Assembly (NCBI GenBank): GCA_001557505.1
Contig: LSAX01000003.1
Coordinates: forward strand, 2,170,001 to 2,234,000
Direction of reading: 5' to 3'
Origin: Reticulascus tulasneorum
Taxonomy: Eukaryota; Ascomycota; Sordariomycetes; Glomerellales; Reticulascaceae
DNA: 64,000 nt
The notes under the pieces were generated by a model that was given only the letters and a program-made list of their open reading frames with translations, searched no databases and was not told the origin of the DNA. Positions 13,872-26,385 of the stretch are shown here, in pieces. Positions within the stretch are counted from its first letter, which is position 1. The number at the start of each line of letters is the position of its first letter. The translations under genes were made by a program, and so were the position numbers.

Positions 13872-16676
13872 ATGGCAAATAATACAGCCGGAAAACAGTC
13901 TCGCTCTCACTTGGCGGATTCAATCCTCGATGCTGGGAAGAGAGCATTTGATCCATCCTCAGATCTTGCCACGAAAGAAGCAGCCCTGAGAGAGTTCCAT
14001 GAGCTCATCGATGGGTAGGTAACCTGGTTTCAAAAGGGCAAAATGTTCTGACTATAGCTCTAGAAAAGGAGCTTGGACTTTGCTGCCGGCCTTGAACGCT
14101 CTGATCAAACCAAACATTGCACCAGCATGGCTCCAGCCGGAGCTGATGAAGGTGCTGACACTGATGCCGCTCAGACCAACCGGGGTTCGCGGAACGCTGG
14201 AATTCGTCTTTTCAGTCCACCCTAGTAGCACTGTGAAAGGGTCTGATACCTCTACTCCTCAGAAGCAGGGAGCAAATATCACCCAGGAAGCTCTGGCTGT
14301 TGCTACTCGCATCCTCACCTCTCCACCATCCTATGTATCGTCAGAGGCATGGTTCTCAACGATCTCTCCGCAACTATTCGTCCTGATAGATGGCTCTGAA
14401 GGGACAGAATTATCAAGAGCAGCGGCACAAATCATCATGTTTGGCGTGTTGGGTAGAAAACAATATGGCGCGCCTGGTATGCTCAGGTACTTACTCGTAT
14501 GATGATGGATAAACTGACTTCGATGTTAGGTACTCCTGGCTGGGATGCTTGTGTAGAACCCTTGCTGTCCGACTTGAATCCTTGTCGTGGGGGAACCAAG
14601 CAAGGAAATGATAAGGACAATCATGGCGACCCTATGGAAGTAATTTACTTGAATGTGAATAAAGTGCTTGTCACAGCTGATGAGCTGCATCTGGCACTTC
14701 AGCGTTTATCATCTTTGCTACATTCTACACCTTACCCTGCCCAGACTAGACGGATACTTGATCCAATTATCCCCCAGTTATGGGCTCTCTCATCTTGGTT
14801 AGATCCGACTGCCCAATGTGAGGAGAAATACTGCAAGCCGGCCAGATTACTCTTGCAAACGTTTCTCAAGATATCCACCACCAAGGTGGGATTGATACTT
14901 CAGAATTTACTTTACAGAGGGGAGCAGTCAGAGGCCAAGCCTCACTGGATATTCCAGGCCAACGAAACGGGAGATATCGAAACAGTGGCGTGGCGCGCCG
15001 GGTCTAACCAGGACCCAGAAGATCTGAATTGGAACGAGATACAGCAGAAATTTGATTCGCTTACTGCAATGCTGGCTGAGAGCTGCACCTCAGACGAGAT
15101 TTCGTCAATATTCCTGGATCTCCTGAGGCGCTGGCTGAGCCTGCATGACGTTCACAAACCTGCCGAGGTCACTCTACGGCAGCGGGAAGAAATCCAGCCC
15201 CAGGACCAGAGAAAACAGCTCATAGAGATGACCGTCTTACAGACCATGATGGAGAAGATACCGGACAAGTTGATCAGCCGGGTTGAACAAGTCCTTGAAC
15301 TTATATGCCAGATTTTGGACACCGAGAATTTAGCCTCTCAACCCGCGGAGATCGTTACTGTGGCGTTGAGCTTATTGAATCTCGTGCTTACGGCACCGAG
15401 TTTCAAGAAGTCGAATCTCAAAGCTAAGGGACTCCAAGTCATCGAAACGTCTTTGGAGCAACTCAGCAGAGAACACATTTCAGATATCTCATCTACAGCC
15501 AGAAATCTCTCTGTTCTTCTTCGTTATATTGACGAGGCGAACGAATTAGATGAGCCTCTTGAGGCACCCTCTGATCGTCAGATTGAGGATAGAAACACAT
15601 ACAAGCTTGCGATGTCGTACATTACGCAAGCTGACAACCCTCCCCCGGTTCGTTCAGAGGGGATTAATCTTTTGGCGGGGCTAGTCGTGGCAAACAGCCC
15701 GATTTTGGATATTCAAGCTCTGCTCGTCCTACTTTCTTCTTTGTTGCAGGAGAGTGAAGATTTCATCAACCTACGCGTCATTAAACTGCTCACACAGCTG
15801 GCAAGCAAGCATCCAAAGGCGGTCGTTCAAGAATTGATAGAGCATTACCTGGACGCGAAAGAATTGGCTGTGACAGATATCCGCTTACGGTTTGGAGAAG
15901 CTTTGGTGCAGGTGATAGAGCGCCTTGGAGAGACATTTGATGGCGAAGTTGCGAAGCAGATTAGCGAGACTCTATTGTCAATTGCTGGACGGCGTGGTCG
16001 TCGCCCAAAGACAGAGGCACGGCAAGCTCGTGAAGCACGTTTCCAACAGCTAAAACGGAAAGAGGCTGAAGACGCTTGGGGGGGTGATGTGCCTGACTTA
16101 GGGGATGACGCAACTGAAGAGGAGCGAGAAAGAAATGATATTCTTACCCAGATTGTACAAGGGTGGGAGAGCAAAAGAGGAACCGAGGATGTTCGTATGC
16201 GATCCTCTGCGCTCTCGATTTTCTCGGTAGGAATCGAGACAAATATTGCTGGTGTGGGGTCTTCTTTAGTGTCGGCTGCTGTTGATCTTTGTGTCAACGT
16301 CCTCACTCTTGAACACGACATGGAGAAGGGAATACTACGAAGAGCAGCTATTCTCCTCATCCTCAGCTTCGTAAAGGCGCTGGCTGTTGCCAAGGAGGAT
16401 GGTCGGAGAATAGGGTTTGGGCTGACGGATCAGAGCCGAGATGATATTCTGAGGACACTCAAGTACATTGCGGTGACAGATAATGATGGGTTGGTGCAAA
16501 AACATGCTAAGGATGTCACTGAGAGCTTGGAAAACTGGCAAATGGCGATTGCGCTGCCGGAGAGTCAGCACAGGGGCCCAAGTTTGACCAGGCTTGCAGG
16601 ATTGAATATTGATACAGGCCATTCAATTCGGGGATCGGGGACAGGTCAGGCCCCAAGGATAGAGGAGATTGAGTAG
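13872..16676 (+). CDS. Rtp1/TANGO6-family HEAT-repeat protein
   Basis: Three exons, 13872-14014, 14058-14476 (or from 14064) and 14530-16676, encode about 902 residues. The body is a helical HEAT-like array. The segment LLSSLLQESEDFINLRVIKLL, continuing through LASKHPKAVVQELIEHYLD and IRLRFGEALVQVIERLGE, matches the RTP1_C1 domain. A second block near the C-terminus (RRAAILLILSFVKAL through TLKYIAVTDNDGLVQKHA) matches RTP1_C2. Yeast Rtp1 supports assembly and nuclear import of RNA polymerase II; animal TANGO6 is the counterpart. Between the two lies a basic/acidic linker (RRGRRPKTEARQAREARFQ). The first intron has two possible acceptors six bases apart (ends 14057 or 14063), changing two residues. 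Exon 1 begins MANNTAGKQSRSH. Confidence 0.85.
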
Positions 16677-16917
16677 CACATGTTTTCTTGGTCTTCCAAC
16701 CCACGTAACACCCATAAAAGATGACTTTAACATGATTATACGAGCCTGGGTGAGTGTCTTTATCGCCCTCTGTTAGAGGTCACGTGTGGTCGCGTCGCGT
16801 GGAGAAGAAGCGTGTCCAAACCGTCACCTCGGCCCGCGGGGGAGCGATTCCAGCGCCCTTAGTCTGTGCGAAACCTTACACCACCAACATTGATAGGTGC
16901 TTCCGAACAACGCCAGT

Positions 16918-18975
16918 ATGGCGCCGCGAATGGTCATTGCAGATAGCGACGATGAAGATGGCGAGATTAGTCCAATACACAGCCCCGACAAACCGGTAAC
17001 ACCAGCCATCGCTCAGTTAAGTCGGTCCTCGGATCCCAGCCGTGCGACAGGGTCGACAGATATGGCCTTTTTCCAGGCTGTCTACAATGAACAGCAAGAA
17101 GCGGCTTTCGAGAACCTCTCCCACATCCCAGCTGGTTCATTTGCAGTAATCGCTGGCGGATCGAGCTCTCTATCGGCGCGCGAGATTCTACGAGGGAAGA
17201 CCAACACCGCCAACACGTCGTCGCTCAGCTTCATTACAGACCCTTCCGCAAGCTCCCGGCGTTTGGACAAGGCGAAACTGAAGGATGTTGACGACCTAAC
17301 ACAAGTTACCACTCCAGGACGGGGTATCCAATGCCATGGGACAGATCTTTGGGATGTTCCTAGCAGTCCTGCTTCAGGTAGCGCACGGAAGACCACAAGA
17401 ATCGCAAAAGCCAAGACTTCGAAGACAATTTCGAAAGGGAAAGGAGAGAAGGGCATGCAGGATCTGCAGCCGATAGTGATTGTGATGCCCTCACCTCAAC
17501 TGGCAGGGGAGCCTATGGACGATGAAGATGGGTCGCTGCTGCCGACATCCAAAAAACGGAAGAGGGGATCAAAATTGTTGTTCAGTCAGACAGAGGAGGA
17601 TGTGGATATGGTATTAGTGCCGCACAGCACTGAGACATATCAACATGCGGCCGTCGAATCTCAACAGGACACAGCGCCTCCTAGCATGGTACACGAAACC
17701 ATGTTCACCGATGGGGGTTCTGTGTCTCTGCGAATTGAACCACCTGTAATGAGTGCGAAGCAGAGGCTACAGTACCAGTCGATAAATCTGTCTTCGGATG
17801 GAGAAGCACCACATCTATCTCTCGAGATTCCCTCCAATCAAGCAACAGTTGGCCACAAATCAAGTGGAGCTACAACGATCGCATACACCACTCCCAGTCA
17901 ACATAGGTCGTCTGGTCCAATGTTGCCACAATTTGAACACACTCCGGTGGGGAAGTCGGATTCTAGGACAAGAAAACGGAAGTTCACAATGCTTGTCGAG
18001 CCAAGCTCATCCCCAGACGTTATAACTACCTCTGATGCCCGAAGAAAGAGAACAAGACCATCCAACGATTCTGATGACGAGGTACCAGACATTGAGTCAT
18101 GGGAGTCGGAGGATGCTGGGTTCGGCCGCGAAACACACATACCACGGATCAGTCGACAGAGGTCCAGTGCTGCAAATCGGCACATCGGGATTGGTGGCTT
18201 AGCCAATGAACCTGTACTAGAGACGCACACAAACATGGGCGAGCTCGATACGACAAGTCCCAGTGCATCTGATATTCTGGAAGTCTTGCCAGAACCGAAG
18301 AAGAGAGGCCGCAAGAAGAAGATCAATGCTGCTGAGATGGTCCCAGCAGAAGGTGTCGCAGTCGACATAGCTAGAAAGCCCCTCCTACCACAAGTTGCTG
18401 CGATTTCCGAGGTTCAGGACGTGACACAGTCTACACAACCGAAGAGGAAGAGAGGGCGGCCAAAGAAATCAGACAAAGCGGCCACGATTACTCCTGAGCA
18501 GGTGCTCGAGAAAAACTCGGCGCCTATTGTTGGGGATAGTGGAAATTCCAAGATGAAGGATATACCCGAGACCCAGGTTGTTTCCCACGCGTCGACAAAG
18601 GCGCCTAGCAAGGCCAGTTCCGTCAAAGCTAAGAAGCCCGACAAGGCAAAACAAAACGAACCTCATGCGGAAAATATACCAGCGCAAGCAGACGCCCAGG
18701 AGCTGAAGGTTTCTCGCGCCTTGCAAGAGACTTCGGTGAACCAGATCGTGGCACAGCGTTCTGCGAAGGCGGATATAGTGCCGCTAGGCGGAGGGCTGGA
18801 GCGCAATTCATTGCACACCGGCAGCGATAAGAAGGAATTGAGTAAGCATGAAGCACTGGGAAGCAAGGGAAAGCCAGCAATCGCAGCCTCTCAGGCTGGA
18901 AAGCAAGCCGTGTATCGCGTTGGCCTAAGCAAGCGGTCGCGGATCGCACCACTTCTAAAGTGTCTGCGGAAGTAG
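16918..18975 (+). CDS. AT-hook DNA-binding protein
   Basis: A single open frame from the first in-frame ATG at 16918 (MAPRMVIADSDDEDGEI) encodes 685 residues. The protein is mostly disordered and rich in Ser, Lys and acidic patches. Two AT-hooks are visible about 45 residues apart: KKRGRKKK (near 18300) and KRKRGRPKK (near 18440), each centred on the minor-groove-binding GR core. A further basic patch KKRKRGSK occurs earlier. The C-terminus VYRVGLSKRSRIAPLLK resembles the conserved end of fungal AT-hook proteins. The role is presumably chromatin or AT-rich DNA binding; nothing more specific is visible. It lies about 240 bp downstream of the Rtp1-family gene on the same strand. Confidence 0.8.
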   Translation: MAPRMVIADSDDEDGEISPIHSPDKPVTPAIAQLSRSSDPSRATGSTDMAFFQAVYNEQQEAAFENLSHIPAGSFAVIAGGSSSLSAREILRGKTNTANTSSLSFITDPSASSRRLDKAKLKDVDDLTQVTTPGRGIQCHGTDLWDVPSSPASGSARKTTRIAKAKTSKTISKGKGEKGMQDLQPIVIVMPSPQLAGEPMDDEDGSLLPTSKKRKRGSKLLFSQTEEDVDMVLVPHSTETYQHAAVESQQDTAPPSMVHETMFTDGGSVSLRIEPPVMSAKQRLQYQSINLSSDGEAPHLSLEIPSNQATVGHKSSGATTIAYTTPSQHRSSGPMLPQFEHTPVGKSDSRTRKRKFTMLVEPSSSPDVITTSDARRKRTRPSNDSDDEVPDIESWESEDAGFGRETHIPRISRQRSSAANRHIGIGGLANEPVLETHTNMGELDTTSPSASDILEVLPEPKKRGRKKKINAAEMVPAEGVAVDIARKPLLPQVAAISEVQDVTQSTQPKRKRGRPKKSDKAATITPEQVLEKNSAPIVGDSGNSKMKDIPETQVVSHASTKAPSKASSVKAKKPDKAKQNEPHAENIPAQADAQELKVSRALQETSVNQIVAQRSAKADIVPLGGGLERNSLHTGSDKKELSKHEALGSKGKPAIAASQAGKQAVYRVGLSKRSRIAPLLKCLRK

Positions 18976-20949
18976 CAAGGCGGCTGAGGCCACATACACA
19001 GTCCTCTTTTGTTCTTAAGGATATCCAATCCCAAACTAGGGCGTGCTGTGAATGGCAGCTCTGATATAGCTCCTGTGACAGACCCACCAAATCGAAATAT
19101 GTGAGGGATAGTCACGGTATACTCCTTGACACCATAAGAGCGTAACCCAAGTAGCAAAGTCCATTGCTCCGGCACAGCGCCCAATCCTACCGAGATAAAA
19201 CCCACGAGGTTTGATGATTATGGTGCGTCACCATGCGCGTCCGTAAGACGATGGGATACCCTCATGTAAGACAGGCCGACGTCATTTGAAGATCCGTCTT
19301 GGAAGGTTCAATTCCGAAAGCAGCTATGGGATATACAAAGGAAGAGACAATCTAACGACTTCACTGCAAGCATTCGACAGACCAAAGTGGCGATGTTGGC
19401 AATTCAACCAAGAGGTGGATGAATCCACCCATATTAATTGTCCAGTTTACTATGCACACAGATGAATCTTAGTATCTAATCAAGTGGACCTGCAGTACAA
19501 TGTTGTCCATCAGTTTCAATACCACCATCATGTGGCCAAACCTACAGTACCCTCCCTACCTTAAGGTGCCTTAGGTAGGCTGCCCATCCAGCCGGTCGAC
19601 CCTTGGATTGCTTATTCGTTAGCAGCTAAGTTATGGCTATACCGCTTCACTTAATTGTTCTGGCATGCCCCTCCCCCGCCAGCTCCCCAGGTAGCTCCCT
19701 TGGCTAGCTCCCCAGCCCTCCTTCGTTCAATTGGGAGAAGCCGGAATAGGCTCCCGTCGCTCTCGGGTGGGCCTCGTGACAGTGGCTGCGATAAGATAGC
19801 AAGATAGCGACTGACTGCTGTGCGGACTACCTTACAGATTGGAGCTCCTGTGCCATTCCGGAAAAAACGGACCCCCAAAATGCAACTCTGCTCAACTCTT
19901 CCAACCTTTTTAAATCTTGCCCGGCTCACGGCCCCCAAGGCCACATTCGCAATAGACCGGCCGATGAAGACTTTACTAGCGGCGACAATGCAGCTCCAAA
20001 AGAACTTTCTTCCCTGTGTCGTCATGGAAAATCAAGGCATTGGTAGCGCGCAAAACCCCCGCTGCTGTTGTTAGGTTAGGCCTAAAAGAACTTCTGGATG
20101 CGCCGCCTGGCCCGGGATATTTGTCCCAGCCACCCCGTCAATCCTCACCTGTTCAAGCTTCCGAAAGCAGGCACTCTATCGAGGAGCCCGCCCGACGCAC
20201 ACCTGCAAGCACTCAATTACCCCCCCTCGTGATTGGCCGGGCCCCCAGCTGGCCAAAGCTTACCCTTGCAACGCCCAAGCTCTTGCTGGCTATCGGAGCT
20301 CCTCATGGCGGGGTTTTCTGACGAGCTACCAACAGGAGGATGGGATGGGAGGGGTGGATCTGACGAGGGCGAGTGCATCGATGGACAAGCCGAGAAAAGA
20401 AGGGCGAATGGAGCTGACATGGGATGCGAGGGGAGGGGAGCTTCAATTGCTGAGAGCCTTATCGCACCATCGACGCTTCCACCCGCCCCGCACCTTGCTT
20501 CTCCTCCCACGCTTTCCTGCAGCTGCACCTCTTTTGGCCTCCCATGTCACCATCACCGCCATCGCCATCGCCCTAGCTATCTGCAGCTGTCACCCTGACT
20601 CCGCGGGCTATGCGACCGTGGGTGGGCACCACTGTACCTCCTACTTTGCAGACCGAGTCCTCTGTAGCAAACATGAAGGTGGGTGAGATATATAGCTCCA
20701 AGCTGGGGCTAACACCCGCAGCCTGCATGCAAGCAAGCTTGCTTCCCTTTGTCCCTCGCCGCTGCTGTCATTCTTACCTCGCTCTCTCTTATTATTTCCT
20801 CAGCTACCTCTCCTCGTCTTGTTCCTCTCACCTTCTTGCTTCTCAGGATTCAATTCTCGAATCCATCTCTTCCCGACCCAATCCCTCTTCCGCATCTCGT
20901 TTGGTCGCAGGCAGTATCCTGCGATCAACCTAACAGTGATATCCTAAAC
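18976..20949. other. intergenic region and promoter/leader of the phosphatase-like gene
   Basis: Nearly 2 kb without a supported gene. A short inverted motif CCTACCTTAAGG/CCTTAGGTAGG sits at about 19553-19579. The last 200 bp before the next ATG are strongly pyrimidine-rich (CT-rich blocks at about 20740-20920), typical of a strongly used fungal promoter and leader. Confidence 0.5.
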
Positions 20950-22763
20950 ATGGCGACCCTATCTCTTGTTGTCTTTATATCTTACCTACTTGCCATCACC
21001 TCTGCTCAATCGCCCGAGACCTCCGACAACCCTACAGTATGGGCCTCTGTCGCCATGATCATGTCTGGGGAGCGTACACCTACGATTGGTGGACTGGCCG
21101 CCACTCTTACTCCTCGAGGAGCTGAGCAGATGTGGGCTCAAGGGTCCATCTTTCGATCTCGCTATCTGAAAGGTAGCATTGCTCTCAACTCTTCGGAGGA
21201 CGAAATAACAGCCAAAGCTCCAATCTTTGAGATCGAGAGGAATGCAATTGACAACGTGCAATTGTCGGTGCTCTCCAACACCGATGGCCATGTTATTGCG
21301 GGAGCGCTCGCATTTATGCAAGGCCTTTACCGTCCCATCCCTCAGGCGTTCAATGATAACGTTGGCGGCGTGAATGTTTCGCACCTGACCTCCACCGGAA
21401 ACTTCAGCCAATACCCTTTGAACGGCTACCAGTACCCAAGAATTGAGACCTTGTCAGTCTTAGAGGAGACGTCGGTTGCGTGAGCATCTCCGTCATCATC
21501 TCCAGCGGGCGTCTTTGCTAACGAGCTTAATAACCTAGCTTACAGGGTCATGTCGGTTGTTCTGCGTGGCAGTCATCCACCCAGAGCGCGTTGAGGCAAG
21601 ACCCGGACATGGTGGACGTCTATGAAAAATCGCATGCGTTCTACCAGGCGCTGTTCACCACGTCTCCACTCACCGGAACCATCCCTCTTGAGGACGCCAA
21701 TTTCTGGGACGCCTATAATGTCCACGAATATGTGCAATACATGTACGACCATAACCAGACTGTCTACGACGAATTGCAGGGTCGTTACGGTGCGGATATG
21801 GAATTGCTGGAGGCTTATGCACGAGACCTACAGCTCAACAAGAACTCCTTCCAATCCGTGTCTGGGCTACAGAATGGCGACAGGATTCGCACTATCGCTG
21901 GACAAACGTTTGCCCGGAAAGTGCTGGACCAGTTCTCACGTAATCAGGCATATGACGCCTATTCGGACAAGTTGACGCTTATGTTTGGCTCCTTGGAGCC
22001 ATTCCTTGCCTTATTTTCGCTAGCTGATCTGCAGGGAGCAGACGACCCGATGACCAGTCCATTCTGGAACGTGCCAAAACCTGGGGCCGCTATGGTATTC
22101 GAACTCTTTGGCGATCAACCTGGTATGCCTGGAGTCTATCCATCGGAGGACAATCTGCATGTTCGTTTTCTTTACCGCGAGGATGCTGAGGAGGATACGC
22201 CTTTCCTCGAGCATTCTCTCTTCAATCTGCCGAACGTGGAGCACCGCATGCCGTACAGCTTTTTCAAGAGCGAGATGGAGAAGATTGCTATTGATGTTGC
22301 GGACTGGTGTAACAAGTGCGACTCTATCCAGCTATTCTGCACCGCCCGGAAGCCCAAAGATACGGTTGATGATATCGTCTTCTTGGCAGGAAGCAGCCCA
22401 GCCGTAGCCGGGGTAATTGGCGCAGCGATTGCCATTGCTGTTATTGGGGTTGTAGCTTTGGCGGCGATATTCTTCGGCGGGGTGCGCTTTCGCCGTGCGG
22501 ACAAAAGCGGTCACAACGGTACCCTAGGCGGATTTAAAGGTGCCGAGAAGATGGCTAGCGACACTGACCTGGCCGTCTCCCATGGTGGTGGGGCGCACCA
22601 TGAGCGCGTCGGGAGCTGGGAGCTACGGAACGGACGCGACGTAACTGGTGGAGCAGGGCTCGTCATACCCAAGGATCATTCAACTTTCCAATCCAAGCCC
22701 TTGGACGATGATGCTATCAGTGTGATGGGTGCCGCACCTGTCAGGCCGAGGGAGAGTGTTTGA
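20950..22763 (+). CDS. membrane-anchored histidine-acid-phosphatase-like protein without catalytic motifs
   Basis: Two exons, 20950-21479 and 21539-22763, encode 584 residues. The intron (59 bp, donor GTGAGC, acceptor ACCTAG with a CTAAC branch site) restores GHVGCSAW. The N-terminus is a signal peptide (MATLSLVVFISYLLAITSA). The fold is that of branch-2 histidine phosphatases: after VWASVAMI comes MSGERTP where active members have RHGxRxP, then LTPRGAEQMWAQGSIFRSRYL, which aligns well. The later HD proton-donor motif is also absent; the corresponding stretch reads LMFGSLEPFLALF. A single transmembrane helix (VIGAAIAIAVIGVVALAAIFF) is followed by basic residues and a cytoplasmic tail of about 90 residues. 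The loss of both catalytic motifs suggests a non-enzymatic surface protein; some fungal relatives are annotated as acid phosphatases. Confidence 0.8.
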
Positions 22764-23659
22764 AGTGGATGAGGCGGCATTGGTGACGACGACCGAGTTA
22801 GATGGAGGCATTTGGACTTCTGGCTTTCATTCATGATACCCTTGGATACCCTTCGATACAATCATTGTCACGGTAATTTTGGGGACGGATACACATTGGA
22901 CTAGGCGTTCAGGTTCAGTTTTAGGCGTTTGCCCTTTGCATATTTGAGTTATGAGCTTTTGGAGGAAGACATGGAGGGCTTCGGAGAAGGGATATTGCTC
23001 AAACTCAACGAGCCGAACCTCAAGAGTGTTCTCGTTGGAGGGAGGTGGGGTACCTCAACTGCTCTTTTCCGATGCGGCTTGTGTATCATTGCATCAACAT
23101 AGATATCAATATACTCTCTCTCTATATTCTGTTAAGCAAAACCCACCTGAATTAGGGACGAAACTGGTCATCATGGAGCGATTTTGGGCGTCTCTTTTGG
23201 GATATCAAATTCACGAGGACATGAACAACTTTGGGATTGTTATGTTTTCTTCTGTCATATCCTCATAAACCCCGTTTCCCACATCATTTCACGGTACCGT
23301 AAGAACGTCGCCCATACCTTACATCAACATAGTCAACAAGTGAGATTAACCGTGGTAGCGCTAGGAGGACCAATCCGATACGAGAATCTAGTTCCCGAGG
23401 TTTCATCCGGCATTTCCCACGCCTGCCCAAGAAGAGAAGAGTCTCAAAGAAAATCCAACTATAAGTAGAGATTTGAAAGTTCATTATTCAGGACAATATT
23501 TGGAACAGTCTGGAACACGTCCTGCTGAAAGCAGATACTACCAAGCGGAACAAAAAGTGAAAGGCACGAGACCCAAGAAAGTAGGAACTATTCCAGGAAT
23601 TAAAACAGGAGATTTCACTAGGTACATTGGCCAAGACGAGGATGAGCGGGTAGGAGCTT
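22764..23659. other. convergent 3' region, nothing recognised
   Basis: About 900 bp between two convergent genes. It must hold both 3' UTRs and terminators. No frame of substance and no repeat seen. Confidence 0.45.
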
Positions 23660-25630
23660 TTAATATCCCGAGGAAGGCCCCAAAAAGGACAAGAAATCTT
23701 GATCATCGGCCGCCGGAGGGCCGCCGGCTGAGCCGCTGGAGCTGGTTGAGAAGTACGCTGAGTCGGAAATGTTGGACCGTGTACAGGACTCCAAGGTCAA
23801 AGGTGGCGTGAACCCCGAAATGAAGTCGTTGTTGAAGTAGCCATCCAGAGAAAGGTTAGGAATGGGAAGAAAAGGGTCCAGGGGATCGGAGAATCCTAAT
23901 GTGGCGTGTGTATCAGGTTGCAAAAGACTTAGATCCTCGACCGTCTCCGGGAGCTGGATGGATGTGAACGTTCGGAAAAGCTTGAGAGACAGATTCCTAA
24001 CAATATCGACAATCTTTCCTTTCAGGTTTTCCTCTACGCAGTTCAGCTCCTTCTCCACCACGTCTTCGAGCTGGCCCCGAATCAAAGGCGGAAGTTCTCG
24101 TTTGAGATACTGGACATATTGGGTTTTGAAACTGTTGGAGCCCTTGGAGCATTCGTGAGTGTGACTATAGATTTCATCTGTCTGATCGTAATCTACCACA
24201 AGGGGGTTTAGAGAACAAGATCCCACATCTTGAGTGGCCACAAAATTCAACTTACATGGGGACGGGATGTCTGGAGAGTTGATGTCGAGGAAGAACAGCG
24301 TGCAGAACATCTCTTTCCACTTATCTGCCTCGTTTTTGTGACCACCTTTTGGGCGGGCCCGAAGCGCTTTCTCCTGCATGTCATCGAACCCCTCAAGAGG
24401 ATCCCGCTTCTTATAGTCGTCTTTGCGTTTGATGCAAGGCGTATCCGCCTGCTGGTGTTCTTCGAGCTTTTTCTCTGTTACGAAGAGCTCACGACAGCGA
24501 TTGCACTTGGACGTCAGGCTGTGGCGGCGGTAGACATGTTCCCTTGGCAGATTAGCTCCGTGGGACAAAGATTTGTAGGAGGGACGGGGTTTCGCTTACT
24601 TTACTCTGTGGAGTGTCATCCAACCAGGTCCGCAGCAAGTGCGGCTGTCCTTGAACTTGCCTGGATTGGCTTTGTAGTAAGGGCAGGCAAATCTCTGGCG
24701 GTTGTCGTCACCGGTCTTCTTTGCCCTCTTTCCGTGCCGATCCTGGCCGTCGCCATCATTGTTATCTCTTGGGGAGCTGCCGTCTCCGTCCCCTTGAAGC
24801 TGTCTCTTCTGACCCGCGAGACTTTTCCCTGACGATTTACCAGTCGGAGCAGAGCGAGAGTTGGAATCTTCCGAGTGTCCGGGGCAGCCCCCTTCTCCAT
24901 CGCACTCGTCCTCGGGTTGAAGTGATGCGTCAAGCCATTCTACGATGATCTCCATAAAACTGTCCACAATCTTCTTCTTCTGCTGATTGAAATATGCGCT
25001 CGATGGAGAGCTAGGGCTGCGGCTTATGTGGCTTGCCTTGGTGTCAACGAAGGCGGAGTCGCTTGGTGCACTCGACTTCGGAGCTGGCGAATTTGAAGTA
25101 TGCCTTCTTGCTCCTGGGGAAAGATCGATCTTGTTAGTTTGTACGGGAGATCCCCGAGCAGTTGCACTAGGTTTAGTAGGCTGGGAATCTTTCCGATCCG
25201 ATGAAGCCTTTGCTGTGATGTGGTTGGCTGATTTAATATCAGTCCTGGGCGTCGTTGCGCGGGCCTCCTCCCCTTCACGTTTGCTCGAAGACTGTTCGGA
25301 GCTGCCACCAATAGGTACCTTTGAATGTCAAAGAATGAAGCGTGAGGTTGAGGTCAGGGTTGAGGATGGACGTACCGATCTTGAAGGTAGCTTAGTCGGA
25401 ACACTCTTCTTCTTCTTCGACAAGTAAGTAGCCTGATGAGTAGTATCTTTCTCACGATCAGGCATATCCGGGATACGGTTGCCTTCACGGCGAATGAAGT
25501 AGACCTGGTTGCTGAAGGGCGATTTGAATCGCTTAGCGTTGATGCAAGAGCGTTGCTTCAATTTGTTTAGCGGCTCGGGAAGGAAGGTTTTCCAGGAGAA
25601 TCGAGTACGCTGGCGGTATACTTCTCGCAT
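23660..25630 (-). CDS. fungal C2H2-like zinc-finger regulator
   Basis: Four exons on the minus strand, 25376-25630, 24600-25318, 24256-24542 and 23660-24192, encode 597 residues. The centre carries the signature of a large fungal family: RFACPYYKANPGKF, CCGPGWMTLHRVK, then EHVYRRHS, CNRCRELF and a closing HQQADTPC, an irregular C2H2-type array. Introns are 57, 57 and 63 bp. The third contains no stop, so only family comparison shows it: splicing yields the conserved IPSPYYDYD. The N-terminal 250 residues are Ser/Lys-rich and disordered. The C-terminus contains a helical block (VQYLKRELPPLIRGQLEDVVEKEL) and a Ser/Gly-rich end. The start at 25630 is the only upstream in-frame ATG, so a further 5' exon cannot be excluded. 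Function is probably nuclear regulation. Confidence 0.75.
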
Positions 25631-26385
25631 TCTCGACAACGAGCACTATGGCTGTTGTTTCATTTTTTACTATACTTCTCTTCCTTTATGGCTATTGAAT
25701 TCGAAAAGTGAGGACAGTGCTTGCAGAGGAAATAGATAACAATGTGAATTGGCGTGGGTTCACATATATTCAGCGCGAGGCTGGGAGTCAGAGGACATAT
25801 TTATGGAGCGGTACCACTGCCTGGGTCATTGCGCAAACGCGCAGAGCGACTTTGAGAGACTCGGATTGTAGCAAATGTCCAATCAAGGCTGCATCGGACT
25901 GCTCCAACGCGATTGAGCCACGGCGCAGCGTGGTTATCGCTGTATGGGCCGGTTCAAGATCTGGGGCATGCGTGTCATGCCGATGTAAATCGTGAAGCGG
26001 ATCGCGCAATGTTGCACAGCTGTACCAGAATGAGATTGATGAAGACGTCTTCAACCATGATACTCGTACTCACAATTGCGCAAAACTCCAAAGACCTGAA
26101 CAGAAAGCCAGGAGTGACATATAAAACGAAACGAGAAGCAATCACGACTAGATTCCCGGCCTTCTCGTTCGGCATCTTCGAAGTTCAAGAAATCGAGTTC
26201 TGTGACTGAATATCGTGAGTTCTCGCCATTGTCCAACCAGAACTATCAATCAAGCCTGGCGGTTCCAGATTCCTTGAATCAGAGCATATCGGTGATCGAA
26301 ACAGGACAGTTTGCGTTCATCCTGGGCCATCCCAAAGCAGCGCACGAGCACTTGCTACACGTCCGGTCAATCAGGCGGCCCCTCC
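25631..26385. other. divergent intergenic region
   Basis: 755 bp between the C2H2-like gene and the small coiled-coil gene. No supported frame. A plus-strand stretch just before 26386 stays open (STCYTSGQSGGPS) and might be an additional coding exon of the next gene. Confidence 0.4.
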
